64,000 bases of DNA from Agelas oroides (GCA_949130485.1 OX422185.1:11935118-11999117), one strand, 5' to 3'; counted from the first letter of the stretch, positions 40,412 to 52,260 are shown. The notes: generated by a model from the letters alone, not told the origin. Made by a program: numbers and translations.

Positions 40412-40480
40412 GCCGCACGTGCGCAAACAGTGGATACCAGGCCGTTTTTTTTTATTTTTCGAGCGGCCTGGGTACGAGGC
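40412..40480 (-). repeat. Right terminal inverted repeat, 69 bp
   Basis: Perfect reverse complement of 39669-39737. It ends GGGTACGAGGC and carries the mirrored CACGTG at 40416-40421. Absence of any mismatch between the two ends suggests a fairly recent insertion or selection on the ends. Confidence 0.95.
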
Positions 40481-40482
40481 TA
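40481..40482. other. TA target-site duplication, right side of 812-bp element
   Basis: The element ends GAGGC and the satellite resumes TAGACTCTAC. This matches the TA before the left end. The implied pre-insertion site, CTACTTAGACTC, differs by one extra A from the common CTACTTGACTC, so a TA duplication is likely but not proven. Confidence 0.65.
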
Positions 40483-41120
40483 GACTCTACTACACTCTAC
40501 CATGGCTCAACTTGGCTCTACTTGACTCTACTACACTCTACCATTGCTCTACTCCATTGTACCATGACTCTACTTGATATTACATGATTCTATTACATTC
40601 TACCATGGCTCTACTTCACTCTACTACACTCTACGATGGCTCTACTTTGCTCTACTTGACTCTAGTACACTATTTCATTGCTAGACCTGGCTCTACTTGT
40701 CTCTACTACACTCTACCTTAGCTCTACTACATCCTACCATGGATCCACGTGACTCTACTTGACTCTCCTACACTCTACCATGGCTCTACTTTACTCTACT
40801 ACATTCTACCATGGCTCTACTTGGTTCTACATGACTCTACTACATGCAACCGTGGCTCTACGTGACTCTACTACACTCTCCCATGGCTCTACTTGACTCT
40901 ACTACATTCTAGGATGGCTCTACTTGTCTCTACTTGACTCTACTACATTCTGCCATGGCTCTACTTGACTCTACTTGTCTGCTACACTCTACCTTGGCGC
41001 TACTACATCCTACCATGGATCCACGTGACTCTACTTGACTCTACTACACTCTACCATGGCTCTACCTGGCTCTACTACATTCTACCATGGCTATACTTGA
41101 CTCTACATGACTCTACTACA
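40483..41120 (+). repeat. Mosaic satellite segment right of the 812-bp element
   Basis: Stitched from distinct array neighbours. About 60 bp next to the element continue the left-flank block. 40540-40890 repeats 36934-37284 (offset 3606). About 40890-41118 repeats about 39262-39490 (offset 1628). At 41121 it joins the 3355-bp-offset block. Each junction falls within a common decamer, as expected for unequal exchange or gene conversion. Confidence 0.75.
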
Positions 41121-43015
41121 TTCTGCCATGGCTCTACTTGACTCTACATGACTGTACTTCACTCTACCTTGGCTCTACTACATTCTACCATGGCTCCACG
41201 TGACTCTACTTGACTCTGCTAAATTCTACCATGGCTCTACATGGTTCTACATGACTCTATTACATGCAACCATGGATCTACTTGACTCTACTACACTCTC
41301 CCATGGCTCTACTCCATTGTACCATAGCTCTACTTGACACTACATGACTCTACTACATTCTACCATGGCTCTACTTGACTCTACTACACTCTACCATGGC
41401 TCTACTTGGCTCTAGTTGAGTCCACTACACTCTACCTTGGCTCTCCTTGGCTCTACTTGACTCTACTGCACTCTACCATGGCTCTACTCCATTGTATATC
41501 ATGCCTCTACTTCACACTACATGACTCTACTACATTCTACCATGGCTCTACTTGACTCTACTTGACTCTACTACACTCTACCATGGCTCTACTTGGCTCT
41601 ACTTGAGTCCACTACACCCTACCTTGGCTCAACTCGGCTCTATGTGACTCTACTACACTCTACCATGGCTGTACTTGGATCTACTTGACACTACTACACT
41701 CTGCTATGTCTCTACTACATTCTACCATGGCACCACGTGACTCTACGTGACTCTACTGCATTCTACCATAGCTCTACTTGACTCTGTATGCCTCTACTAC
41801 ATTCTACCATGGCTTTACTTTACTCTACTTGACTCTACTACATTCTGCCATGGCTCTACTTGACTCTACTTGACTGTACTACACTCTACCATGACTCTAC
41901 TACATTCTAACAATGCTCCATGTGACTCTACTTGACTCTAGTACACACTACCATGGCTATACCTTGCTCTACTACTTTCTACCATGGCTCTACTTGACAC
42001 TGCATGATTCTACTAAATGCTACCATGCCTCTTCTTGACTCTACTTGACTCTTTTAAACTCTACCATTGCTCTACTTGGTTCTATAACACTCTACCATAG
42101 CTCTACTTGGCTCTACTTGACTCTACTACACTCTACCATGGCTCTACTCATCTCTACTTGACTGTACTACACTCTACCATGTCTCTACTACATTGTACCA
42201 TGGCACCGCATGACTCTACTTGACTCTACTACATTCTACGATGGCTCTACTTGACTCTGTATATCTCTACTTCATGCTACCATGGCTCTACTTGACTCTA
42301 CTTCACTGTACTACACTCTTCCTTGGCTCTACTACATTCTACGATGGCTCCACGTGACTCTACTTGACTGTACTGCATTCTACCATGGCTCTACCAGGCT
42401 CTACTGCATTCTACCATGGCACTACTTGGCTGTACATGACTCTACTACATGCTACCGTGGCTCTACGTGGCTCTACCTGAATCTACTCCACTCTACCATG
42501 GCTCTACTCCATAGTACCATGTGTCTACTTGACACTACATGACTCTACTACATTGTACCATGGCTCTACTTGGCTCTACTTGACTCTACTGCACTCTACC
42601 ATGGCTCTACTTGGTCTACTTGACTCTACTACATTCTAGGATGGCTCTACTTGTCTCTACTTGACTCTACTACATTCTGCCATGGCTCTACTTGACTCTA
42701 CTTGTCTGCTACACTCTACCTTGGCGCTACTACATCCTACCATGGATCCACGTGACTCTACTTGACTCTACTACACTCTACCATGGCTCTACCTGGCTCT
42801 ACTACATTCTACCATGGCTATACTTGACTCTACATGACTCTACTACATTCTACCATGGCTCTACTTGGCTCTACTTGAATCCACTACACTCTACCTTGCC
42901 TCTACTTGGCTCTACTTGACTCTACTACACTCTACCATGGCTCTACTCCATTGTATATCATGGCTCTACTTCACACTACATGACTCTACTACATTCTACC
43001 ATGGCTCTACTTGAC
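41121..43015 (+). repeat. Satellite block, copy B of the 3355-bp-spaced duplication
   Basis: Colinear with 37766-39660. It continues without interruption through the position equivalent to the transposon insertion (about 43016-43024), so it acts as an empty paralogous site. No gene is seen. Confidence 0.88.
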
Positions 43016-45469
43016 TCTACTACACTCTACCATGGCTCAACTTGGCTCTACTTGACTCTACTACACTCTACCGTGGCTCTACTCCATTGTACCATGGCTC
43101 TCCTTGACACTACATGATTCTACTGAATTCTAACAATGCTCTTCTTGAATCTACTTGACTCTCCTACACTCTACCATTGTTCTACTTGGCTCTACTACAC
43201 TCTACCATGGCTCTACTTGGCTCTACTTGACTCTACTACACTCTACCATGGCAGTACTTGGCTCTACTTGACTCTACTACACTCTACCATGTCTCTACTA
43301 CATTTTACCATGGCTCCACGTGACTCTACATGAATCTACTACATTCTACCATAGCTCTACTTGACTCTGTATGCCTCTACTACATTCTACCATTACTCTT
43401 CTTGACTCTACTTGACTCTCCTACACACTCCCATTGCTCTACTTGGCTCTACTTGGCTCTACTACACTGTACCATAGCTCTACGTGGCTCTACTTGACTC
43501 TACTACACTCTACCATGGCTCTACTCCATTGCATATAATCTCTCTACTTCACACTACATGACTCTACTACATTCTACCATGGCTCTACTTGACTCTACTA
43601 CACTCTAACATGGCTCAACTTGGCTCTAGTTGACTCTACTACACTCTACCATGGCTCTACTCCATTGTACCATTGCTCTACTTGACACTACATGATTCTA
43701 CTGAATTCTACCATGGGTCTCCTTGACTCTACTTGATTTAACTACACTCTATCATTGCTCTCCTTGGCTCTACTGCACTCTACCATGGCTCTACTTGACT
43801 CTACATGACTCTGCTACACTCTACCATGGCTCTACTTGGCTCTACTTGACTCTACTACAATCTACCATGTCTCTACTACATTCTACCATGGCTCCACGTG
43901 AGTCTACGTCACTCTACTGCATTCTACCATAGCTCTACTTGACTCTGTATGCCTCTACCACATTCTACTATTGCTCTACTTGACTCTACTTGACTCTACT
44001 ACATTCTGCCATGGCTCTACTTGACTCTACTTGACAGTACTACACTCTATCTTTGCTCTACTACATTCTACCATGGCTCCACGTGACTCTACTTGACTCT
44101 CCTTCATTGTACCATGGCTCTACCTGGCTCTACTACATTCTACCAAGGCTCTACTTCACACTACTACACTCTACGATGGCCCTACTTTGCTCTACTTGAC
44201 TCTACTACACTATTTCATTGCTAGACCTGGCTCTACTTGTCTCTACTACACTCTACCTTAGCTCTACTACATCCTACCATGGATCCACGTGACTCTACTT
44301 GAATCTCCTACACTCTACCACGGCTCTGCTTTACTCTACTACTTTCTACCATGGCTCTACTTGGTTCTACATGACTTTACTATATGGAACCGTGGCTCTA
44401 CTTGACTCTACTACACTCTACCATGGCTACACTCTACCATGGCTCTACTTGACTCTACATGACTCTACTATATTCTACCATGGCTCTACTTGACTCTACT
44501 TGACTCTACTTCACTCTACCATGGCTTTAATTGGCTGTACTTGAGTCCACTACACCCTAGCTTGGCTCTACTTGGCTCTGCGTGACTGTACTACACTCTA
44601 CCATGGCTCTAATTGGCTGTACTTGAGTCCACTACACCCTAGCGTGGCTATACTTGGCTCTGCGTGACTGTACTACACTCTACCATGGCTCTACTTGGCT
44701 CTACTTGACTGTACTACACTCTACCATGTCTCTACTATATTCTACCATGGCTCCACGTAACTCTACGTGACTCTACGTCATTCTACCATAGCTCTACTTG
44801 ACTCTGTATACCTCTACTACATTCAACCATTGCTCTACTTGGCTCTACTTGACTCTCCTACATTCTCCCATGGCTCTACTTGACTCTACTTGACAGTACT
44901 ACCCTCTACCTTTGCTCTACTACATTCTACCATAGCTCCACGTGACTCTACTTGACACTCCTGCATTCTACCATGGCTCTACCTGGCTCTACTACATTCG
45001 ACCATTGCTCTACTTGGTTCTACATGACTCTACTACATGCAACCGTAGCTCTACTTGACTCTACTACACTCTACCATTGCTCTACTCCGTCGTACCATGG
45101 CTCTACTTGACACTACATGATTCTATTTCATTCTACCATGGCTCTACTTCACTCCACTACACTTTACGATGGCTCTACTTTGCTCTACTTGACTCTACTA
45201 CACTATTTCATTGCTAGACCTGGCTCTACTTGTCTCTACTACACTCTACCTTAGCTCTACTACATCCTACCATGGATCCACGTGACTCTACTTGACTCTC
45301 CTACACTCTACCACGGCTCTACTTTACTCTACTACATTCTACCATGGCTCTACTTGGTTGTACATGACTCTACTACATGCAACCGTGGCTCTACTTGACT
45401 CTACTACACTCTCCCATGACTCTACTCCATTCTACCATAGCTCTACTTGACACTACATGACTCTACTAC
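43016..45469 (+). repeat. Satellite array, copy B of the 12.3-kb-spaced duplication and following blocks
   Basis: 43125-44190 matches 30800-31860. At 44528-44690 an 82-bp unit with the rare variants TAATTGGCTGTAC and CACCCTAGC is tandemly doubled. From about 44570 the array resembles 33601 onward. No gene is seen. Confidence 0.85.
44528..44691 (+). repeat. 82-bp local tandem duplication
   Basis: AATTGGCTGTACTTGAG occurs at 44529 and again at 44611, exactly 82 bp apart (two 41-bp units). The second copy differs as CCCTAGCGTGGC against CCCTAGCTTGGC. Confidence 0.85.
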
Positions 45470-47320
45470 ATTCTACCATGGCTCTACTTGACTCTACTAC
45501 ACTCTACCATAGCTCTACTTGGCTCTACTTGAGTCCACTACACCCTACCTCAGCTCAACTCGGCTCTACGTGACTCTACTACACTCTACCATGGCTGTAC
45601 TTGGATCTACTTGACTCTACTACACTCTACCATGTCTCTACTGCATTCTACCATGGCTCCACGTGACTCTATGTGACTCTACTGCATTCTACCATAGCTC
45701 TACTTGACTCTGTATGCCCCTACTACATTCTACCATGGCTCTACTTAACTCTACTTGACTCTACTACATTCTGCCATGGCTCTACTTGACTCTACTTGAC
45801 TGTACTACACTCTACCATGGTTCTACTACATTCTAACAATGCTCCATGTGACTCTACTTGACTCTACTACGCACTACCATGGCTCTACCTTGCTCTACTA
45901 CATTCTACCATGGCTCTACTTGACACTACATGATTCTACTAAATGCTACCATGCCTCTTCATGACTCTACTTGACTCTTCTACACTCTACCATTGCTCTA
46001 CTTGGCTGTACTACACTCTACCATAGCTCTACTTGGCTCTACTTGACCCTACTACACTCTACCATGGCTCTTCTCGTCTCTACTTGACTGTACTACACTC
46101 TACCATGTCTCTACTACATTCTACCATGGCACCACGTGACTCTACTTGACTCTATTACATTCTACGATAGCTCTACTTGACTCTGTATACCTCTACTTCA
46201 TGCTACCATGGCTCTACTTGATTCTACTTCACTGTACTACACTCTACCTTGGCTCTACTACATTCTACCATGGCTCCACGTGACTCTAAGTGACTATAGT
46301 GCATTCTACCATGGCTCTACCTGACTCTACTGCATTCTACCATGGTTCTACTTGGCTCTACATGACTCTACTACATGCTACCGTGGCTCTACGTGGCTCT
46401 ACCTGAATCTACTGCACTCTACCATGGCTCTACTCCATAGTACCATGTGTCTACTTGACACTACATGACTCTACTACATTTTACCATGGCTCTACTTGGC
46501 TCTACTTGACTCTACTACACTCTACCATGGCTCTATTTGGCTCTACTTGACTGTACTACATTCTACGATGGCTCTACTTGACTCTACTTGACTCTACTAC
46601 ATTCTGCCATGGCTCTACTTGACTCTACTTGTCTGCTACACTCTACCTTGGCGCTACTACATCCTACCATGGATCCACGTGACTCTACTTGACTCTACTA
46701 CACTCTACCATGGCTCTACCTGGCTCTACTACATTCTACCATGCATGGCTCTACTTTGCTCTACTTGAGTCCCCTACACTCTACCTTGCCTCTACTTGGC
46801 TCTACTTGGCTCTACTACACTCTACCATGGCTCTACTCCATTGTATATCATTGCTCTACTTCACACTACATGACTCTGCTACATTCTACCTTGGCTTTAC
46901 TTGCCTCTACTACACTCTACCATGGCTGAACTTGGCTCTACTTGACTCTACTACACTCTACCATCGCTCTACTCCATTGTATATGATGGCTCTACTTCAC
47001 ACTACATGACTCTCCTGCACTCTACCATGGCTCTACTTGACTGTACCTTGCTCTACTACATTCTACCATGGCTCTACTTGACTCTACATGACTCTACTAC
47101 ATTCTACCATGGCTCTACTTGGCTCTACTTGACTCTACTACACTCTACCATAGCTCTACTTGGCTCTATTTGACTCTACTACACTCTTCCTTGGCTCTAC
47201 TTACTTGACTCTACCACATTCTACCATAGTTCTACTTGTCTCTATATGACTCTACTGCATTCTTACATAGCTCTACTTGACTCTGTATGCCTCTACTACA
47301 TTCTACCATGGTTCTACTTG
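45470..47320 (+). repeat. Satellite block, copy A of the 3955-bp-spaced duplication
   Basis: Matches 49425-51275 at a constant 3955 bp, including the private variants TGTATGCCCC, CTCTTCATGAC and GTGACTATAGTGC. Just upstream, 45417-45470 is an unfilled copy of the MITE insertion site. No gene is seen. Confidence 0.87.
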
Positions 47321-47344
47321 ACTCTACATGATTCTATTACATTC
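46564..47344 (+). repeat. 781-bp satellite tandem duplication, copy 1
   Basis: The rare block ATGCATGG at 46741 recurs at 47522, 781 bp away. Shared variants include GAGTCCCCTAC, GTATATGATGG and TTCTTACATAG. Few substitutions separate the copies (GGCTTTACTTGCC here against GGCTCTACTTGCC). Confidence 0.88.
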
Positions 47345-48135
47345 TACCATGGCTCTACTTGACTCTACTTGACTCTACTACATTCTGCCATGGCTCTACT
47401 TGACTCTACTTGTCTGCTACAATCTACCTTGGCGCTACTACATCCTACCATGGATCCACGTGACTCTACTTGACTCTACTACACTCTACCATGGCTCTAC
47501 CTGGCTCTACTACATTCTACCATGCATGGCTCTACTTTGCTCTACTTGAGTCCCCTACACTCTACCTTGCCTCTACTTGGCTCTACTTGGCTCTACTACA
47601 CTCTACCATGGCTCTACTCCATTGTATATCATTGCTCTACTTCACACTACATGACTCTGCTACATTCTACCTTGGCTCTACTTGCCTCTACTACACTCTA
47701 CCATGGCTGAACTTGGCTCTACTTGACTCTACTACACTCTACCATCGCTCTACTCCATTGTATATGATGGCTCTACTTCACACTACATGACTCTCCTGCA
47801 CTCTACCATGGCTCTACGTGACTGTACCTTGCTCTACTACATTCTACCATGGCTCTACTTGACTCTACATGACTCTACTACATTCTACCATGGCTCTACT
47901 TGGCTCTACTTGACTCTACTACACTCTACCATAGCTCTACTTGGCTCTATTTGACTCTACTACACTCTTCCTTGGCTCTACGTACTTGACTCTACCACAT
48001 TCTACCATAGTTCTACTTGTCTCTATATGACTCTACTGCATTCTTACATAGCTCTACTTGACTCTGTATGCCTCTACTACATTCTACCATGGCTCTACTT
48101 GACTCTACATGATTCTATTACATTCTACCATGGCT
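47345..48135 (+). repeat. 781-bp satellite tandem duplication, copy 2
   Basis: Second copy, losing identity with copy 1 just after 48130 where the block switches to the CTTCACTCTACG type. Private changes include CTACAATCTACC and CTACGTACTTGAC. Confidence 0.87.
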
Positions 48136-48435
48136 CTACTTCACTCTACGAAACTCTACGATGGCTCTACTTTGCTCTACTTGACTCTACTACACTATTT
48201 CATTGCTAGACCTGGCTCTACTTGTCTCTACTACACTCTACCTTAGCTCTACTACATCCTACCATGGATCCACGTGACTCTACTTGACTCTCCTACACTC
48301 TACCACGGCTCTACTTTACTCTACTACATTCTACCATGGCTCTACTTGGTTGTACATGACTCTACTACATGCAACCGTGGCTCTACTTGACTCTACTACA
48401 CACTCCCATGACTCTACTCCATTCTACCATCGCTC

Positions 48436-48437
48436 TA
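48436..48437. other. TA target-site duplication, left side of MITE
   Basis: The satellite reads CATCGCTCTA just before CACTGC. Removing the element and one TA restores CTCTACTTGACACTACATG, which is exactly what the unfilled copies at 34460 and 45440 read. Confidence 0.93.
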
Positions 48438-48624
48438 CACTGCAAAAACAAGTTGGTTGTTTTAACCACAGAGTGGTTACCCTGGTTGCAGACAAGCTGG
48501 AGAGACAGTGGTTATGAGAGGTTTGCTTTGATATGGAAGTCTAATTGCATAAGGCAACCCAAGATGCAGCAGCCCAGTTCCTCTTACAACCACAATACAC
48601 TAACAACCTTCAGAACATCTGTGA
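48438..48624 (+). repeat. MITE left arm
   Basis: Arm of 187 bp; its reverse complement is 48698-48884. Mismatches cluster at about 48576-48585, where CAGTTCCTCTTAC faces CAATTTAGCATAC on the other arm, while the outer 33 bases are identical. Confidence 0.92.
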
Positions 48625-48697
48625 ATGAGTCACAACAAATGCACTTCAAAGTTGTAGCAACGACCTTTCATGCTCTTAATGCAAGCAGGTGATTCCC

Positions 48698-48884
48698 TCA
48701 CAGATGTTCTGAGGGTTGTCAGTGTATTGTGGTTGTATGCTAAATTGGGCTGCTGCATCTTGGGTTGCCTTATGCAATTAGACTTCCATATCACAGCAAA
48801 CTTCTCATAACCACTGTCTCTCCAGCTTGTCTGCAACCATGGTAACCACCCTGTGGTTAAAACAACCAACTTGTTTTTGCAGTG
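48698..48884 (-). repeat. MITE right arm
   Basis: Mirror of the left arm, ending in TTTTTGCAGTG. The unpaired 48625-48697 loop shows no feature that I recognise. Confidence 0.92.
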
Positions 48885-48886
48885 TA
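48885..48886. other. TA target-site duplication, right side of MITE
   Basis: Satellite resumes as TACTTGACACTACATG directly after GCAGTG, matching the TA on the left. Confidence 0.93.
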
Positions 48887-49424
48887 CTTGACACTACATG
48901 ACTCTACTACATTCTACCATGGCTCTACTTGACTCTACTACACTCTACCATAGCTCTACTTGGCTCTACCTGAGTCCACTACACCCTACCTTGGCTCAAC
49001 TCGGCTCTACGTGACTCTACTACACTCTACCATGGCTGTACTCGGATCTACTTGACTCTACTACACTCTACCATGTCTCTACTGCATTCTACCATGGCTC
49101 CACGTGATTCTACGTGACTCTACTGCATTCTACCATAGCTCTACTTGACTCTGTATGCCTCTACTACATTCTACCATGGCTCTACTTAACTCTACTTGAC
49201 TCTACTACATTCTGCCATGGCTCTACTTGACTCTACTTGACTGTACTACACTCTACCATGGTTCTACTACATTCTAACAATGCTCCATGTGACTCTACTT
49301 GACTCTACTACGCACTACCATGGCTCTACCTTGCTCTACTACATTCTACCATGGCTCTACTTGACACTACATGATTCTACTAAATGCTACCATGCCTCTT
49401 CTTGACTCTACTTGACTCTTCTAC

Positions 49425-51275
49425 ACTCTACCATTGCTCTACTTGACTCTACTACACTCTACCATAGCTCTACTTGGCTCTACTTGAGTCCACTACACCC
49501 TACCTTGGCTCAACTCGGCTCTACGTGACTCTACTACACTCTACCATGGCTGTACTTGGATCTACTTGACTCTACTACACTCTACCATGTCTCTACTGCA
49601 TTCTACCATGGCTCCACGTGACTCTACGTGACTCTACTGCATTCTACCATAGCTCTACTTGACTCTGTATGCCCCTACTACATTCTACCATGGCTCTACT
49701 TAACTCTACTTGACTCTACTACATTCTGCCATGGCTCTACTTGACTCTACGTGACTGTACTACACTCTACCATGGTTCTACTACATTCTAACAATGCTCC
49801 ATGTGACTCTACTTGACTCTACTACGCACTACCATGGCTCTACCTTGCTCTACTACATTCTACCATGGCTCTACTTGACACTACATGATTCTACTAAATG
49901 CTACCATGCCTCTTCATGACTCTACTTGACTCTTCTACACTCTACCATTGCTCTACTTGGCTGTACTACACTCTACCATAGCTCTACTTGGCTCTACTTG
50001 ACCCTACTACACTCTACCATGGCTCTTCTCGTCTCTACTTGACTGTACTACACTCTACCATGTCTCTACTACATTCTACCATGGCACCACGTGACTCTAC
50101 TTGACTCTATTACATTCTACGATAGCTCTACTTGACTCTGTATACCTCTACTTCATGCTACCATGGCTCTACTTGATTCTACTTCACTGTACTACACTCT
50201 ACCTTGGCTCTACTACATTCTACCATGGCTCCACGTGACTCTAAGTGACTATAGTGCATTCTACCATGGCTCTACCTGACTCTACTGCATTCTACCATGG
50301 TTCTACTTGGCTCTACATGACTCTACTACATGCTACCGTGGCTCTACGTGGCTCTACCTGAATCTACTGCACTCTACCATGGCTCTACTCCATAGTACCA
50401 TGTGTCTACTTGACACTACATGACTCTACTACATTTTACCATGGCTCTACTTGGCTCTACTTGACTCTACTACACTCTACCATGGCTCTATTTGGCTCTA
50501 CTTGACTGTACTACATTCTACGATGGCTCTACTTGACTCTACTTGACTCTACTACATTCTGCCATGGCTCTACTTGACTCTACTTGTCTGCTACACTCTA
50601 CCTTGGCGCTACTACATCCTACCATGGATCCACGTGACTCTACTTGACTCTACTACACTCTACCATGGCTCTACCTGGCTCTACTACATTCTACCATGCA
50701 TGGCTCTACTTTGCTCTACTTGAGTCCCCTACACTCTACCTTGCCTCTACTTGGCTCTACTTGGCTCTACTACACTCTACCATGGCTCTACTCCATTGTA
50801 TATCATTGCTCTACTTCACACTACATGACTCTGCTACATTCTACCTTGGCTCTACTTGCCTCTACTACACTCTACCATGGCTGAACTTGGCTCTACTTGA
50901 CACTACTACACTCTACCATCGCTCTACTCCATTGTATATGATGGCTCTACTTCACACTACATGACTCTCCTACACCCTATACCATGGCTCTACTTGACTG
51001 TACCTTGCTCTACTACATTCTACCATGGCTCTACTTGACTCTACATGACTCTACTACATTCTACCATGGCTCTACTTGGCTCTACTTGACTCTACTACAC
51101 TCTACCATAGCTCTACTTGGCTCTATTTGACTCTACTACACTCTTCCTTGGCTCTACTTACTTGACTCTACCACATTCTACCATAGTTCTACTTGTCTCT
51201 ATATGACTCTACTGCATTCTTACATAGCTCTACTTGACTCTGTATGCCTCTACTACATTCTACCATAGCTCGTCT
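49425..51275 (+). repeat. Satellite block, copy B of the 3955-bp-spaced duplication
   Basis: Colinear with 45470-47320. Before it, 48887-49424 is itself a copy of about 45446-45983 (offset 3441), so related blocks lie back to back on the right of the MITE. No gene is seen. Confidence 0.86.
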
Positions 51276-52260
51276 TGACTCTACTTGACTCTCCTACATT
51301 CTCACATTGCTCTACTTGGCTCTACCTGGCTCCAATACACTCTACCATGGCTCTACTTGGTAATACTTGACTCTACTACACTCTACCATAGCTATACTTG
51401 ACTCTACTTGACTCTACTACATTCTGCCATGGCTGTACTTGACTCTACTTGTCTGCTACACTCTACCTTGGCGCTACTACATCCTACCATGGATCCACGT
51501 GACTCTACTTGACTCTACTACACTCTACCATGGCTCTACTCCATTGTATATCATTGCTCTACTTCACACTACATGACTCTGCTACATTCTACCTTGGCTC
51601 TACTTGCCTCTACTACACTCTACCATGGCTGAACTTGGCTCTACTTGACACTACTACACTCTACCATCGCTCTACTCCATTGTATATGATGGCTCTACTT
51701 CACACTACATGACTCTCCTACACCCTACCATGGCTCTACTTGACTGTACCTTGCTCTACTACATTCTACCATGGCTCTACTTGACTCTACATGACTCTAC
51801 TACATTCTACCATGGCTCTACTTGGCTCTACTTGACTCTACTACACTCTACCATAGCTCTACTTGGCTCTATTTGACTCTACTACACTCTTCCTTGGCTC
51901 TACTTACTTGACTCTACCACATTCTACCATAGTTCTACTTGTCTCTATATGACTCTACTGCATTCTTACATAGCTCTACTTGACTCTGTATGCCTCTACT
52001 ACATTCTACCATAGCTCGTCTTGACTCTACTTGACTCTCCTACATTCTCACATTGCTCTACTTGGCTCTACTTGGCTCCAATACACTCTACCATGGCTCT
52101 ACTTGGTAATACTTGACTCTACTACACTCTACCATAGCTATACTTGACTCTACTTGACTCTACTACATTCTGCCATGGTTGTACTTGACTCTACTTGTCT
52201 GCTACACTCTACTTTGGCGCTACTACATCCTACCATGGATCCACGTGACTCTACTTGACT
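50780..52260 (+). repeat. Tandem duplication of about 747 bp (two copies)
   Basis: CTCCATTGTATATCATTGC at 50791 recurs at 51539 (748 bp). AGCTCGTC at 51267 recurs at 52013 (746 bp). The 2-bp change comes from CCCTATACC in copy 1 against CCCTACC in copy 2. From 52255 a related but less similar third block follows, with ATGCATGG at 52306. No gene is seen. Confidence 0.82.

Larger units (their letters stand above)
39669..40480. mobile_element. 812-bp TIR transposon with two convergent 5' gene fragments
   Basis: A block of non-satellite sequence with perfect 69-bp terminal inverted repeats, flanked by TA on both sides. Inside, a ZAD-like coding fragment reads rightward from the left end and a RecQ-like helicase fragment reads leftward from the right end. 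The coding similarity of both stops at about 40110-40125. No transposase catalytic core is recognisable, so the element is non-autonomous. Of the superfamilies I know, TA duplications fit Tc1/mariner or ISL2EU, but the termini do not let me assign one. It is either an internal-deletion derivative of a larger element carrying both genes, or an element that captured two gene starts. The duplicated satellite copy at 41121-43015 lacks it, so insertion after that duplication is likely. Confidence 0.9.
40481..48437 (+). repeat. Decamer-based satellite array, middle part
   Basis: Continuation of the same satellite between the two transposons, with the same units and strand bias. No gene or RNA is seen. 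Confidence 0.97.
48438..48884. mobile_element. 447-bp hairpin MITE with 187-bp inverted arms
   Basis: Non-satellite insertion forming an almost complete palindrome: two 187-bp arms (48438-48624 and 48698-48884) around a 73-bp loop. I count 11 mismatches between arms, about 94% identity. The ends read CACTGCAAAAACAAG, and the flanks are TA on both sides. It has no coding capacity I can support; frames in the arms mirror each other and their differences are mostly amino-acid changing. TA flanks and CACTG ends suit a Tc1/mariner-type (or ISL2EU-type) MITE; CACTG also begins some EnSpm/CACTA elements, which usually make 2-3 bp duplications. Paralogous empty sites in the same array confirm the borders. 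Confidence 0.93.

Noticed and set aside
39669..40480. LTR retrotransposon or Helitron
   Set aside because: The ends are inverted, not direct, repeats, and there is no TC...CTRR end layout, no polymerase motifs and no AT insertion signature of Helitrons.
48369..48869. Frames of 107 residues (+) and 79 residues (-) across the MITE
   Set aside because: They read the two arms of one palindrome. Of the arm differences about nine of eleven change amino acids, so no coding constraint is visible; one frame also begins in satellite.
48438..48884. tRNA-derived SINE
   Set aside because: No A/B box promoter pair or tailed 3' end; the palindromic arms and TA flanks identify a MITE.
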